A stretch of DNA of 64,000 nt, taken from positions 304,891,429 to 304,955,428 of the forward strand of contig OY821518.1 in assembly GCA_963682025.1 (NCBI GenBank), in the 5' to 3' direction. Both the position numbers and the translations under genes were made by a program. Shown here in pieces: positions 46,278 to 57,355 of the stretch. How positions within the stretch are numbered: position 1 is the first letter of the stretch; every line of letters starts with the position of its first letter. Source of the stretch: Cordilura impudica. Lineage: Eukaryota > Arthropoda > Insecta > Diptera > Scathophagidae. The notes beneath the pieces were generated by a model. That model did not search any database. It had not been told where the DNA came from and worked only from the letters and a program-made list of their open reading frames with translations.

Positions 46278-48240
46278 TCTTTATTTATTTATTTATTTAT
46301 TTATTTGGTTTCCTGCACAACAAGACTAGGAGTCTTATAATTAAAGTACAGGATCGGTATAATGTGATACAGTATTTAATGAAAATATAACATAGTTTAT
46401 AATTTGTATAAAAATAAGATAACAAAAATTATTTTACATACATATATTCAAAACAAAGCAAAGTTTAAACAATATTTAAATGGTATTGAAAAATTGGAAA
46501 ACTTGTTTCCTAAAATGTCCTGCGTTGCTTAAATATTGTAATGTTGGCGGTAGCAAGTTCCAAAGACGTATGCAGTGTATATAGAACTGCCATTCAGAGA
46601 CCAAACTTTTATGTCTTATTTGAATTATAGAATTATTTCTTCTTGAATTAGAAAAGGATATTCGATTAAAAATATATGTAGGCTCACGTGTAAATATAAT
46701 CTTATGCATCAGTATCAATGATCGTATCTTCAAGAGATCGCAAAAATTCACACCGTAAAGTTTTCGTGCATACGGTGTTATGTGGGATGATCTTTTCAAA
46801 TTGTAGACGTATCTTAATATAGAATAAAACGTAGCTGTTAATTTCCTAGAGCTCACAGCTAGCAAATAGTTCGCATCCGTACAACAAAGTTGGAATTAGA
46901 TAGGTTTTTGCAAGTAGAGCTCGTACATGGACTGGTGTAAGATGTTGAGTTTTCCACAGTGATCGAAGCATTGAATACGTTTTTCCCGAAGCGAAATTTA
47001 TATGATCAGACCAGGTGAGAGTTTTATTGAAAATAATTCCAAGATTTTTGGTTTTTTGTGTAATTTCAATAATTTGACGGTTAAGCATAATATCTGGTAT
47101 AACAAGGGAAGGCACTGATCTTCGAATAATAACGATGCATTTAGACTTTGAAGGACTGAGATATAGCCCATTTGCCAGAGCCCATAAGTAAATTCGATTA
47201 AGATCCACATTTAGGTTCGCAACAGAGGTATTTAGTTCATCGAAACGACTACAAACATAGAGTTGCACATCATCAGCATACATATGAACTTTACAATACG
47301 AAAGTTGCCTAGGCAAATCATTTATATATATAGTGAAAAGAAGTGGTCCTAGAATCGAACCTTGTGGAACGCCCTTTTTTACTGGAAGCACATTTGATAT
47401 TTTATTATTGGCGTTAACGTATTGTTGCCGATTTTCTATTAAAGACGATATAAGACGAGTTGCGGAAGGAGAGAAACCAAAAAATGTTCTTAGCTTCATG
47501 CAGAGTATTTCATGATTCACAGTATCAAATGCCTTCGAATGATCTAAAATCACTAGAAATGCTATGTTACCACTATAAATATACCCACGAATATCTTCAG
47601 ACACATCAATGAGTGCAGTTATGCAGCTATGTTTAGGGCGAAAGCCTGATTGTCTGTCTGAGAGTAGGCCCATATTCTTGACATGTTTTCCAATTTGCTG
47701 ATGCAATAACTTTTGAAGCACTTTAGACAAGTATGGTAGGATAGCAATGGGACGATATTTTAGCATTTTTCCAACTTTGAGGAAATACACTTTTTGTGAT
47801 AATAGTGTTAAAAATATGGGTAATTTGAGGTAGCAGTTGAGGGATAATTTCCTTTAAGAATCTGTAATGTATGTTATCAGAAGCAACAGCATTAGATTTC
47901 ACAGCTTGGCATGTGGAGAGTACTTCCAGTTGGTTTACGCATTGAAAACAAAAAGCATTTTCCGATAAAGTTGAACTAATATCAGTATTGCGGGTATAAT
48001 ATCCATCGTTTATGGGGATGTCAGGGATATTTGTAAAAGATTCGTTAATCGAATCAACATTTATGTCAGAATTGACAATTTCCTTAGATTTGCCGACACC
48101 AATTTCTCGTATGAGTTTCCACGTTTTTTTAGAGTGTGCAGCAGAAATAAATAGGCTAGAGTATTATGCAGATTTAGCAGTTTTTTTCATTTTATTTACT
48201 TGTTTTCTAGCATTGGAATATTCGTCATATAAACGCTAAA
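46278..48240 (-). mobile_element. non-LTR retrotransposon, 5'-truncated
   Basis: Read on the minus strand the element ends in a 3' UTR (CTAGTCTTGTTGTGCAGGAA) and a tail of AAAT/TAAA repeats at 46278-46306. The 5' part stops in the middle of ORF2 near 48240, the usual product of incomplete reverse transcription. No certain target duplication was found. Confidence 0.8.
46476..48240 (-). pseudogene. non-LTR reverse transcriptase, Jockey/CR1-like
   Basis: Order on the minus strand: a linker with KTWKLIREIG (about 48120) and SVFPQSWKNAK (about 47790); then YRPIAILPYLSKVLQKL, SDRQSGFRPKHSC, FLVILDHSKAFDTVNHEIL, GVPQGSILGPLLFTIYINDL and the catalytic YADD near 47275; then the C-terminal part with GCELFAS, SEWQFYIHCIRLWNLLP and TAA near 46476. 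Frames change near 47770, with a small deletion in the segment before YRPI, and near 46855. Distinct from the 8-11 kb element. Confidence 0.85.
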
Positions 48241-48437
48241 CAATATAAAAGTTAAACAACTGAATTTTCGATTGTATCAACATATATATTATAGCAAAGA
48301 CAATAATAGAACTGTAATTATAGAACTGTAATTATAATCAACTCAAATTTCTACTACATTACAATTCGGTTGGCAATAAATTTGGTAATCACAACGAATC
48401 TGTTTTCTGTGTGTTGAATTTTTCTGTAGAAAATCAT

Positions 48438-48468
<31 letters not shown>

Positions 48469-48502
48469 CCTCTCAGTTGCTTAGAAGTTGTGTAAAGAAA
48501 TA

Positions 48503-49802
48503 AAGGGTCCGCCATCTAACGTTTTTTTTTTTTTAACTAGTGCTTATTTCGTGAATGGTAACATTTAGCTCATGTCTGATTTGACAGATAATTAGTTTTA
48601 TCCTTCCACTGAACGAATATGGTTGTGTATAGCTTGAACAACGCTGGGAAATATTGCGACATTACTTTGAAAATCATGGTAATGTTGCAGAATGTGTGCG
48701 AAAATTGCGTACGGATTTTGGAAGAAGAGAAGCACCGTCAGCTACGTATGTTCGTTATCTTGTGAAAAAAGTGAAAGAAACTGGCATCCTCATCGATAAA
48801 CCAAAGCGTAAAATGCCAAAAACAGTGCGTACACCCGAGAATATTGCTGCTGTGGCAGAAAGTGTGCGTGAAGCGCCATCAACATTAATTCACCGTCGTT
48901 CTCAAGAATTGAACATTTCGGAGGCATCATTGAGACGAATTTTGCATAAAGACCTTGGTATGACGCTATACAAAGTCCAATTTGTTCAGGAGTTGAAGCC
49001 AACTGACCATCAATGCGTTTTCGCTTCGCTAAGTGGGGCTGCGATCGACTTACAGAAGATGCCGATTTTTCCAAAAAAATCATCTTTTCAGATGAAGCTC
49101 ATTTTGATCTTGGCGGGTATGTAAACAAGCAAAATTGTCGCATTTGGGGCACAGAAAACCCGCATGCATACATTGAAAAGCCGATACACCCAAAACGAGT
49201 CACTGTTTGGTGCGGATTTTGGTCCAGAGGCATAATTGGGCCATCTTTCTTCGAAAATGAGCAAGGAGTGGCCGTTACAGTCAATGATGATCGTTATCGG
49301 GCCATGTTGAACGAATTTTTGTTCACAAAAATTGAAGAGAAGGATATTGGCAACATATGGTTTCTACAGGACGGCGCTACGTGCCACACAGCCGAAGCTA
49401 CACTCGATGTTTTGCGCCCTGTTTTTGAAGATCGCATTATCAGCCGCAGAGCTGATGTTGTTTGGCCACCTCGGAGCTGCGATTTGACACCGTTGGACTA
49501 TAATTTGTGGGGTGCCCTCAAAGATAAGTGTTACGCCAACAATCCAGAGACAATTGACGCTTTAAAGGACAATATTCGTGAAGCCATTGGTGAAATACAG
49601 CTGCACACAATCGATAATGTGCTTACAAATTGGACCGATCGTGTAGGCTACTGCATGGCCAGCCGAGGCAGCCATTTGAATGAAATTATTTTCCATTGTT
49701 AACCGGAAGGATTGTGCTTTCAAATAAAAAAAGAAATTTGAGATAATATTCAGTATTTTTTTTTTTTTTTTCAAAAAAAAAAAAGTTATTTGTCGTACCC
49801 TT
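48503..49802 (+). mobile_element. DD41D (rosa-type) mariner element
   Basis: 1300 bp flanked by TA (48501-48502 and 49803-49804). The left end AAGGGTCCGCCATCTAAC and the right end (inward AAGGGTACGACAAATAAC) are terminal inverted repeats, both followed by T-runs. It encodes one transposase. Size and TA target fit the mariner family. Confidence 0.85.
48619..49702 (+). pseudogene. mariner transposase, two single-base gaps
   Basis: The product would be about 360 residues: N-terminal helix-turn-helix region (HYFENHGNVAECVRKLRTDF), linker RTPENIAAVAESV, then the catalytic core with FSDEAHFDLGGYVNKQN (first Asp), FLQDGATCHTAEATLDVL (second Asp) and RSCDLTPLDYNLWG (third Asp). I count 41 residues between the second and third Asp, so DD41D, the spacing of Ceratitis rosa-type elements. 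One G is missing in AGCTTGAACAACG near 48633 and one A in CATCAATGCG near 49012. Otherwise the frame is open to TAA 49700-49702. It cuts and pastes the element at TA sites if those gaps are not real. Confidence 0.85.
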
Positions 49803-49804
49803 TA

Positions 49805-51099
49805 TATTCTCAGATTTTAAAATGTTTCTATAGAAAAAAGTGTGTTAGTGTATGAACTCTTTGAATTAATATCCGAATGCTGGATAACGATAGTTGCTAT
49901 TGTTCGCCAATTGAATGTTATATCCTGTTTCTAACAATATAAATTTGTTTCTTGTTTAAATAAGCGTCTAATTTTCTTGGTGTATGACTGTGTTTTGAAA
50001 CAACAGCATGAGCTCGTTTTTCATATTGCACGGCAGCATCAATAAATTATACACCTAATCTGCTGTCAGTTATAGTCATTTCGACTTAATATATTTTTCA
50101 CAAACATGTTTGTAAGGATAAAAGCTTATATATTTATATTGCACACCCCCCCTTTATTTTCCATATCTTTTTGATTGCAAAATGTAATATCCACATGAAA
50201 AATGTAGTATCCACATGTGAGAGTGGTGAAAAATGCAACACGAATGCGTTGATCACAGTGTGTGAACTTATAAAATAAATTCATTTGTATTGATACACTG
50301 AAATAGATTTTATATGCAAATTATTTCTACAAATATAAGATTGAAAACAGATTAAATATTGTAAATTTTTTATAAAGAGTACGCAGGTACTTTTTCAGAA
50401 ATCGAAACAGAAATTAATTTCCTTTAAAATATATTTTCGTTAATAATATATTTTACCCCAAAATACTTCTATATATTCAGAAGAAAATTTTATAAATCAA
50501 AATTTTTTTTAAAAAATGTTTTGCACCTAATTATGTGTAATTAGGCACACAGTCCCCAGATAGAATCAAATATGTTTCCTCAATAGAATATAAACTTTTG
50601 TATGTAGGCCAACTAATACTAATTTCTATAAACAGCTTCGCCGTTGTTGGTTACTTTTAATATCAAAGAAAAATAATGGAATGCATGGAGATAATTGATA
50701 GATACGAGTAATTACTGGTCATCGGCTTAGTAACGAAATTATTAAAAAGATTCCTTGTCGAATGCTGCCCCTTTTTCCTTAGTCCATTATTGGAAAATGG
50801 TGTCTTTTAATTTTTAAACTGAACCTAGATTTGGGAAATAAAGCATTTTTATGTTAGAAGCTTAACTTATGACTTACAGTGTTGTATGTAGCATTATTTT
50901 CTTAAATGCTTACATTTATCATTTTGAACAGATTTTCAATTATAAATTCAACTTTTAAAACTCGCACTACACCAGTTGAAACAAGTAAGAAAATTGCATA
51001 GTGCCACAGTCAGAGTGAAAATACTAGGCCAGTATAGTAAAATCTCGATAGGGTTTGGTGTTCTCAGGCCAAATCTTTTTTTATGACCTTATATATTTT
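49805..51099. other. AT-rich intergenic DNA
   Basis: Begins with the short-repeat phrase CTCAGATTTTAAAATGTTTC continuing from before the mariner. No gene is recognised in the remaining 1.2 kb. Confidence 0.45.
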
Positions 51100-51354
51100 T
51101 ATACCCTATACATAATGTGGTAATCAAACTACAGTTCGCAAATATGAATATATTTTGAAAAAATTTATTACATGAGCTTCTATCGGCCACATGATGAACC
51201 CTATGAAAATTATTGAAAATCGATGCATGTTCAGACCTATCCCCAATACAATTGACCCCTATGATATTGACTTTAATTCCCATAAGATCTAAATTATGTG
51301 CATTAATGATGTATTAATCAGTATTCCAAAAATAAACCATATAGGACAATTCTG
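51100..51354 (-). mobile_element. DINE-1-like fragment, old
   Basis: Minus-strand remnant: ATACCCTATACATAATGTGG joined to TAATCAAACTACAGTTCGCAA, then diverged body up to about 51354. The palindrome end is missing. Confidence 0.6.
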
Positions 51355-51554
51355 TTATTTATGTTAATTTTTTTTTTTTTTTATGTGTAAACATCTACAC
51401 GCGTAAGGGGGTAAATTTGTATTTCACAATACAGTTACAAAAACAGCGTAACATGTGAGCTTAAGAAAAAATCAGAGTAACATGTGAGCGTAAGAAAAAA
51501 TCGATACGACTTATGATTGTATTGGTGAAAAAATTATAATATGTAATAACCTGT

Positions 51555-51807
51555 TCGAAAATGCAAAATGAAAAATGAAAAATTAAAAATGAAAAATAAG
51601 AAATGAAAAAAAGAAAAAAAAGGAAAAAGGAAAAATAAGAAATGCAAAATTAAAAATAAAAAATGAAAAATTAAAAACGCAAATTAAAAATGAAAAATAC
51701 AAAATGAAAAATGAAAAATAAAGAATGAAAAAGGAAAAATAAGAAATGAAAAAAAAAAATAAAAAATGAGAAATAAAAAACAAAAAATGAAAAAGTTAAA
51801 TAAAAAC
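51555..51807. repeat. AAAAATG-type low-complexity tract, left part
   Basis: Irregular repeats of GAAAAATGAAAAATAAAAA. The minus-strand ORF made almost only of F, S, I and L is a by-product. The tract continues after the inserted DINE-like copy. Confidence 0.8.
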
Positions 51808-52597
51808 AAGTAAGCAAATTATAGTCGGTCTAGACCGACTATACGATACCCTATACCATGCGTTTAGAGACCCTATCTCTCAGGCCCAACTAACTGGATA
51901 TAGAAAATAAGCATTAACCAAATTTGAGTGGGATTTTTATTAATTTTTTTCGCTGCAGATATGAAAAAGTTCATATCGGATACTATATTTATATAGGGAC
52001 TTGGTCCAAAAATGGACCGATCCTGATCATGTTTGGTAAAGTCTCTTGTATTTTGCAAAAATATATACAAACAAAATTTGAGAAGAATCAGTGCAATATT
52101 TTTGTTTTTTGATAGATTTTAGTGAAGATCGGGAAGCAGCTCTATATGGGGTCAAAGGGATCATTTTTGGACTACTCATTAATGGATGTAATGAACGCAT
52201 ACAAACCCAATTTGAGTAAGATCTATATGACAATTTGGATCTTATGGCAATTTATGTCGATTTCATATGGGTTATTTGTATGGGGGCTAGGTCTGAACAT
52301 GGACCGCTTCTCACCAATTTCAATAGCGTTTATCCCATGGCCGATAGAAGCTTATATACCAAATTTCATCAAAATATATTCATATTTGCGACCTGCAGTT
52401 TGATTAAAAGGTTTACATGGACACACAGACGGACGGACGGACGGACGGACGGACGGACATTGTTAAATCAACTCAGAAAGTGATTCTGATTCGATCGATA
52501 TAATTAAAGATGGGTCTAGGTCAAATATTTTTGGTTGTTACAAACAGCAGCACAAAGTCATTGTACCCAAACCACATAGTGGTATAGGGTATAAAAA
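51808..52597 (+). mobile_element. DINE-1-like element, copy 13 (full length)
   Basis: Complete copy with perfect palindrome at the left, the longest GACGGAC run in the window (about 52429-52458), and CATAGTGGTATAGGGTATA at the right. It sits inside an A-rich tract. Confidence 0.78.
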
Positions 52598-52775
52598 TGT
52601 AAAATCAAAAATGAGAAATAAAACATAAAAAATTAAAAATTAAAAACGCAAAATGAAAAATACAAAATGAAAAATGAAAAATAAAAAATTAATAATAAAA
52701 AAGGAAAAATAAAAAAATAAAAAATGAAAAAAAAAATTAAAAATAAAAAATGAAAAATTTAAAATTAACCGGTTG
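52598..52775. repeat. AAAAATG-type low-complexity tract, right part
   Basis: Same GAAAAATAAAAAATTAAAAA-type sequence as 51555-51807. The two parts were one tract before the insertion. Confidence 0.75.
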
Positions 52776-54025
52776 AAATAATAAATAATAATAATTATTT
52801 TTATATTAGCAGAGCTCCTGCAGTTGATTGCTATAAGTGATACATAGATAACGCTTTCTGTTTGATTTTAAAAAAGACCCATAAGAAAATCTTTAATTAA
52901 TAAATGTTTACACATCTCCCCCGTGTCACAAGATTATTGTTGGGGGAGCTTAAGTGTATGTTGAGGAGTATTATTTTATATTGTTTTTTCCTATTAATTT
53001 TATAATTTTGTATATTTTATTGAATTAGTGAACATAAATCAACAAAAAAAATGGGCTGCAATTTTTTCTGATATTTTTAGTGGGTGTGGTACCTCCCAGT
53101 ATCATATGTATCGAGTACTGCACCAAATACAGCTTTGCAAATTTGTCTTATGTCATCTATTATTAACGTGAATAATCAGACAAAAAATGGGCGGGATCGG
53201 AAAAAGTCCTGAAGTCCTGTAATGGTAAGAACCTTGGGCCTTTACGTGAGCCTTTTTATAATGATATGGTGGGTGGTGGGGGGGGGGGTTTGGTGTGTTC
53301 GGTGTGTTAGTGAAGCACACCGTGTTACGTCTAGTATTTATATATTTTTTTTTTTATTTACACTTTTTTTTCATTTTATGATATCACCCGAAAATGGTGC
53401 GTACGCTATTAGTTTAAAGCAATTGAAGTTAAAGATCTTCCATATTCATAAAAGTAATTATCATCGCCATAATCATTTTCCTTCATCTCTTCTTAATCTG
53501 AAATCTTGGGCAGAATTAGTAAATCAAGTGCTATCTCTGGTATATTATAATTTTTTTTTTTGCATAAATTTTTCCTGAATTAAGAAGAATTTTGCCTAAT
53601 AAATATATCTTCATTTGACTTCTCCCGACTACGAGAATAGTGTTTTCTATAATTTCTAAAATCTCCAATTACAAAAGCAACCACTACAATCAGGAGCAAT
53701 GAAAAGAATGACAAACAAAAAACCAAGACCAAAAATTTCCTATTTTTACGATAATTTTCAAAAAATTATTAAAAATATTTATGATACATTAAATTATAAA
53801 TTATTTAAGCTTGAGGCCAGAATAAATGATTTATAATTTAATAACAACAAGAGGATCGAAAAAACACTAGCATTTATAATTTATAGTCCAATAACTAAGC
53901 TGATATACCAATTCAAAAAAAGTTAAAAAATTATTGAGAACAAACCAAAAAAAAAAAAATGTACTTAAAATACCACGTTTTTGACTTTGAGAGAGCATAG
54001 AAAAATAAGTAAACAACTTGCAATA
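52776..54025. other. AT-rich intergenic DNA
   Basis: A G-run of about 12 bases in GTGGTGGGGGGGGGGG lies near 53274. The ORF at 53222-53578 spans this run and has no domain. Otherwise no gene. Confidence 0.45.
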
Positions 54026-54029
54026 TTAA

Positions 54030-55621
54030 CTCTCCGTCGAGCAACACTTCTGGTACCCTTAAACGCATGGCAAGGTCGGTAGGGACCTATTTTTGTTGAT
54101 ATGACATTTTCTATGAAAAAGAAATTTTAAAATTTTTGTTTTGTTATTTTATTATTGTTTATTAATTAAAGTGTTTATAAATAAATTAAAATATTTTTTT
54201 TTTATACTAACATAATTAATTTTTATGAATTTTATTATGAAAATTTAGTTCTACAATGAATAAAACTTAAAAAAACTGTTGTTGCGATGGTTGTTCCTCA
54301 TTTTGAGTGCAGGTACATTAATCTTGAATGCTCTACACAAACTGCATTGTTGCAGGAACAGCAATAGGCCCTTGTTTTGCGTTGACGACCGTACTCTGAA
54401 CGGCATAGTCGACATTATGGCCTGTTTGTCCTTAGCGCAAACGACGGTGCAGCTGCTTCTGTTGGTCTTGGTACTATCTAAAATGAAAAAATATATATAA
54501 TCATTCTGCTTTTGACCTTTAGAATTCTTAATTCTTACCTTGACATCAAATTCCTCCATTGCATTCCGTATCCTTGGATATGCAGTTATGCGAGTATTCA
54601 GGGCACGTTCTTCAATGTTGGGTAATGCTAATTGCTTAGTAAGCATAAGCAGGAATGAGCGCCATCTGTCACTTCTCTTCACTGTCTTCATCTCGTTGAA
54701 TATTATGAATGCAGCTAATGCAGCGATGTCGAGCATATTGTATAACATGGCAAGTGGCCAGCGCTTTGTTGAGCGATTGCATGTACATGTACCAAGCATC
54801 CGGTCCATGGTATCAACGCCGGATTTGTTGGCTTTGTAATCAAGAATGGCTAAGGGCTTCTTCTTTTCAGTTTCCATGTTCACATCGCAAGTGTAATGTT
54901 GTGTAGATAGCAAAAATACTGATTTATTCTTCCTGGGCACATATAAGCATAGTGATATATCGCCTTCGTTGAACCCAAACAATGTGCTGTTGATTGGCCG
55001 CATACGATTTTTATGTAACTCCCGTGGCGCGAATGTTTTGTTACTGTTCCAACATATGCAGTTTTCTTTCTCATCAAAATAGGCGCCAAGTTCAATGTAC
55101 TGAAGAAATTGTCAGCATAATTTGTGCAGCCAGAATCCAAATATTTATCCGCAAGAGCAAGTACAACGTTCTGCCCTTGATTTATTTCACGCTCCTGGTC
55201 AGGCAATTTACAAGAATAAATCATTCCTTTGACAGGATAGAATGATTTTGAGTCACACAACCACCATACCTTTATACCATACTTGGCTGGCTTCGACGGA
55301 ATATATTGTGTGAAGCGGGTACGGCCTCTGTATGGGAATAACTGCTCATCAACTGTCAGTGAATCATGCGGAGTGTAAACTGCTGCTAAGTTAGACTGCA
55401 ACATTAATAACAAACAATAAAACAGCAAAAAAGAAGCCAAAATAAAGTTTATGTCTTAATGATTTCTTGTAATTTCAGTACAAGGTCCCTACGGACTTTG
55501 TCATGCGTTCCCGTACTACTCAACTTTAAACCTCAATAACAGGGTAACTTTTGGGGTACCTTGTCCTGGCCGAAATAGGATTAATTTCAGTTTGAAAATG
55601 AAAAAGGTCCCCAGGGAAGGG
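54030..55621 (-). mobile_element. piggyBac-like element, internally deleted
   Basis: TTAA stands on both sides (54026-54029 and 55622-55625), the piggyBac target. The ends are CTCTCCGTCG (left) and CCCTTCCCTGG (right, inward). Subterminal inverted repeats ACGCATGGCAAGGTCGGTAG (about 54064) and ACGCATGACAAAGTCCGTAG (inward, about 55505) match at 23 of 26 positions including the following GGACCT. It is shorter than autonomous piggyBac because the transposase gene lacks its 5' third. Confidence 0.75.
54251..55440 (-). pseudogene. piggyBac transposase, N-terminus missing, one frameshift
   Basis: About 395 residues remain of the usual 550-600. All three catalytic Asp contexts are present: LTVDEQLFPYRGRTRFTQYI near 55345, YADNFFSTLNLAP near 55115, and NKSGVDTMDRMLGTCTCNRS near 54815. 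A single-base gap in an A-run near 55030 (ACAAAACATTC) joins the two open frames. The C-terminal cysteine region is only partly preserved (VVCAKDK, CSLCRAF). The first codons follow a TTAATGTTGCAG stretch that could be an intron acceptor or a deletion point. Confidence 0.82.
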
Positions 55622-55625
55622 TTAA

Positions 55626-56489
55626 TTTAGACAGCTACTGGTTATGCATTTCTTCTTCTGTTACCCAACTTTTAAATTGATTCTCAATTTTGACACAGTT
55701 CAACCAAATGTGCAACGTTTCCATTCTAATAGATTTTTTCATAGAAATAGTAATTCAAGACATTGTAATTTAACAAAAAATTATTGCCTTAAATTCGGTA
55801 ATTTTAAGAATTATTTGTCAGAGTTTACCACACGTACTACAATTTCGTATCATTATCATGTTATTTATTGGACCATGCCTTCTTCAACAGCGGTTGCATT
55901 TGATATAATCATCAAAATATACAATCTAAAATAGAAAACAATTTAGCCATAGGTTGCAAGTAATATAAACCCTGAAATAATTAATTTTAATCTAGTCTAA
56001 TGTTGTTGTTTTTCTCGTTATAATAGCACATTGCATGGCTAAGATAATAGCAATTTTGTAAGGATAACAACAAGTACCTCCTCCTCTCACAATGTATAAA
56101 GTATGACAACTTTTAAAAGTGTGCAAATACAAGTTTCCTTTTTGCAGGATTGTATACGATGAATGCATGAGCGTATACGGTAGTTCATGCGCGAACATGA
56201 ACTAGCACGTATCATTCGAAGCCAAAACAAAAATGAGGTCGCACTTAAGTGCCACTAGAGACAGATTGTTTATAATGACGCAAATTGTCAACATCATCAC
56301 AGTTATAGACATAGATTTTTCATACATATTATAGAGCACATAAGAGAACTCACAATTACTGAATACAGGTACATAAAAGTAATAAAAAAATTATTTATTT
56401 ATATTTTAGGCACCTCAAACCAGATCTCACAATCGGTATAGCTAGGTCTGAAAGGGATAATGTTCTTTTCATTGCGGTTTTTGTTTTCG
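55626..56489. other. AT-rich intergenic DNA
   Basis: No gene recognised. 56380-56490 may be the 3' region of the reverse-transcriptase relic that follows on the minus strand. Confidence 0.4.
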
Positions 56490-57347
56490 GAAATACAACA
56501 ACTCATCTCTAACAGCTCCCCACAAATAATAGTAGTATTTGTGGATATTTGACTTAAATTTCTCTATATTGTAAGTGACCGGATAGACCTCAGCGGGAAG
56601 TTTATTCCACATATGGCTTGTGACTCTAGTAAACGAATTTTAGCGATTTTGCATTGTTCGATCCATTGGGCAGTAGACTGTATCAAAAATACAGTGCAAC
56701 ACAACCAACATTCCGATGATACTCCCATGTGTCAATAAAGTTGGCTACCCCACTGTCATTGATAAGACCAGCTTTGCACACGGTCCAGAAGCTTCAAAGT
56801 ATTCTGTAAAGCCACTGCACATATATGGAAGTTGTATACCATTTTTGGTCGGATATGGGTAGTATAAATAGTAAGGACATCAGATCGGGCGAACTAATTC
56901 TTACACCGATTTAGGAAGCTTGTGTTTATTCCAACGGAATTCGCACTGAATTTTCATACCTAGAACATCAATATCTGCACCAGCCATGGATACAGACGAC
57001 ATTGATGACTATATGGCCCGGCTATGGTTGAGTAAACAACACTCAACCGCACTCAGAAGGTCTTGATAGAATGTATCATTCATATATTACCTCATGTCCG
57101 TAGTCTCCCTAAGGCTTGCCCTTTGATCGAATGAATTCGAATGACAAATATTGCTGTCGTCGGGAAAAGAGTAGATAGGATTGGAGGTTTGACATAGAAG
57201 GTCATTAAGAAAATTTATAATAAGTGAAGGAGAAAGAACAGAGCCCTCCGATACTCCTGCGCTAAATTGAAACTCCTTGGATAAGAACTCATCGAAAACA
57301 GCATGTATTGTACGATCTCTGAGAAAACTCGATACAAATCGAGAGAC
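56490..57347 (-). pseudogene. non-LTR reverse transcriptase relic
   Basis: On the minus strand: FDVSRFVSSFLRDRTIHAVF, GVSEGSVLSPSLIINFLNDL, then FPDDSN in place of the catalytic F/YADD (about 57165). After frame changes come MSSVSMAGADIDVLGMKIQ near 56985 and the C-terminal signature HMWNKLPAEVYPVTYNIEKF near 56580. The ADD-to-PDD change alone would inactivate it. The 5' end is cut by the hAT insertion at 57348. Confidence 0.72.
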
Positions 57348-57355
57348 ATCAAAAG

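Noticed and set aside
48790..49083. antisense ORFs over the mariner (also 49099-49284 and 49562-49774)
   Set aside because: They are shadows of the transposase frame on the other strand.
51583..51783. 66-residue F/S-rich ORF
   Set aside because: Reverse reading of an AAAAATG low-complexity tract.
53222..53578. 118-residue ORF
   Set aside because: Runs through a poly-G and several T-runs and has no domain or coding-like composition.
54279..55245. plus-strand ORFs over the piggyBac gene
   Set aside because: Opposite-strand shadows of the transposase.
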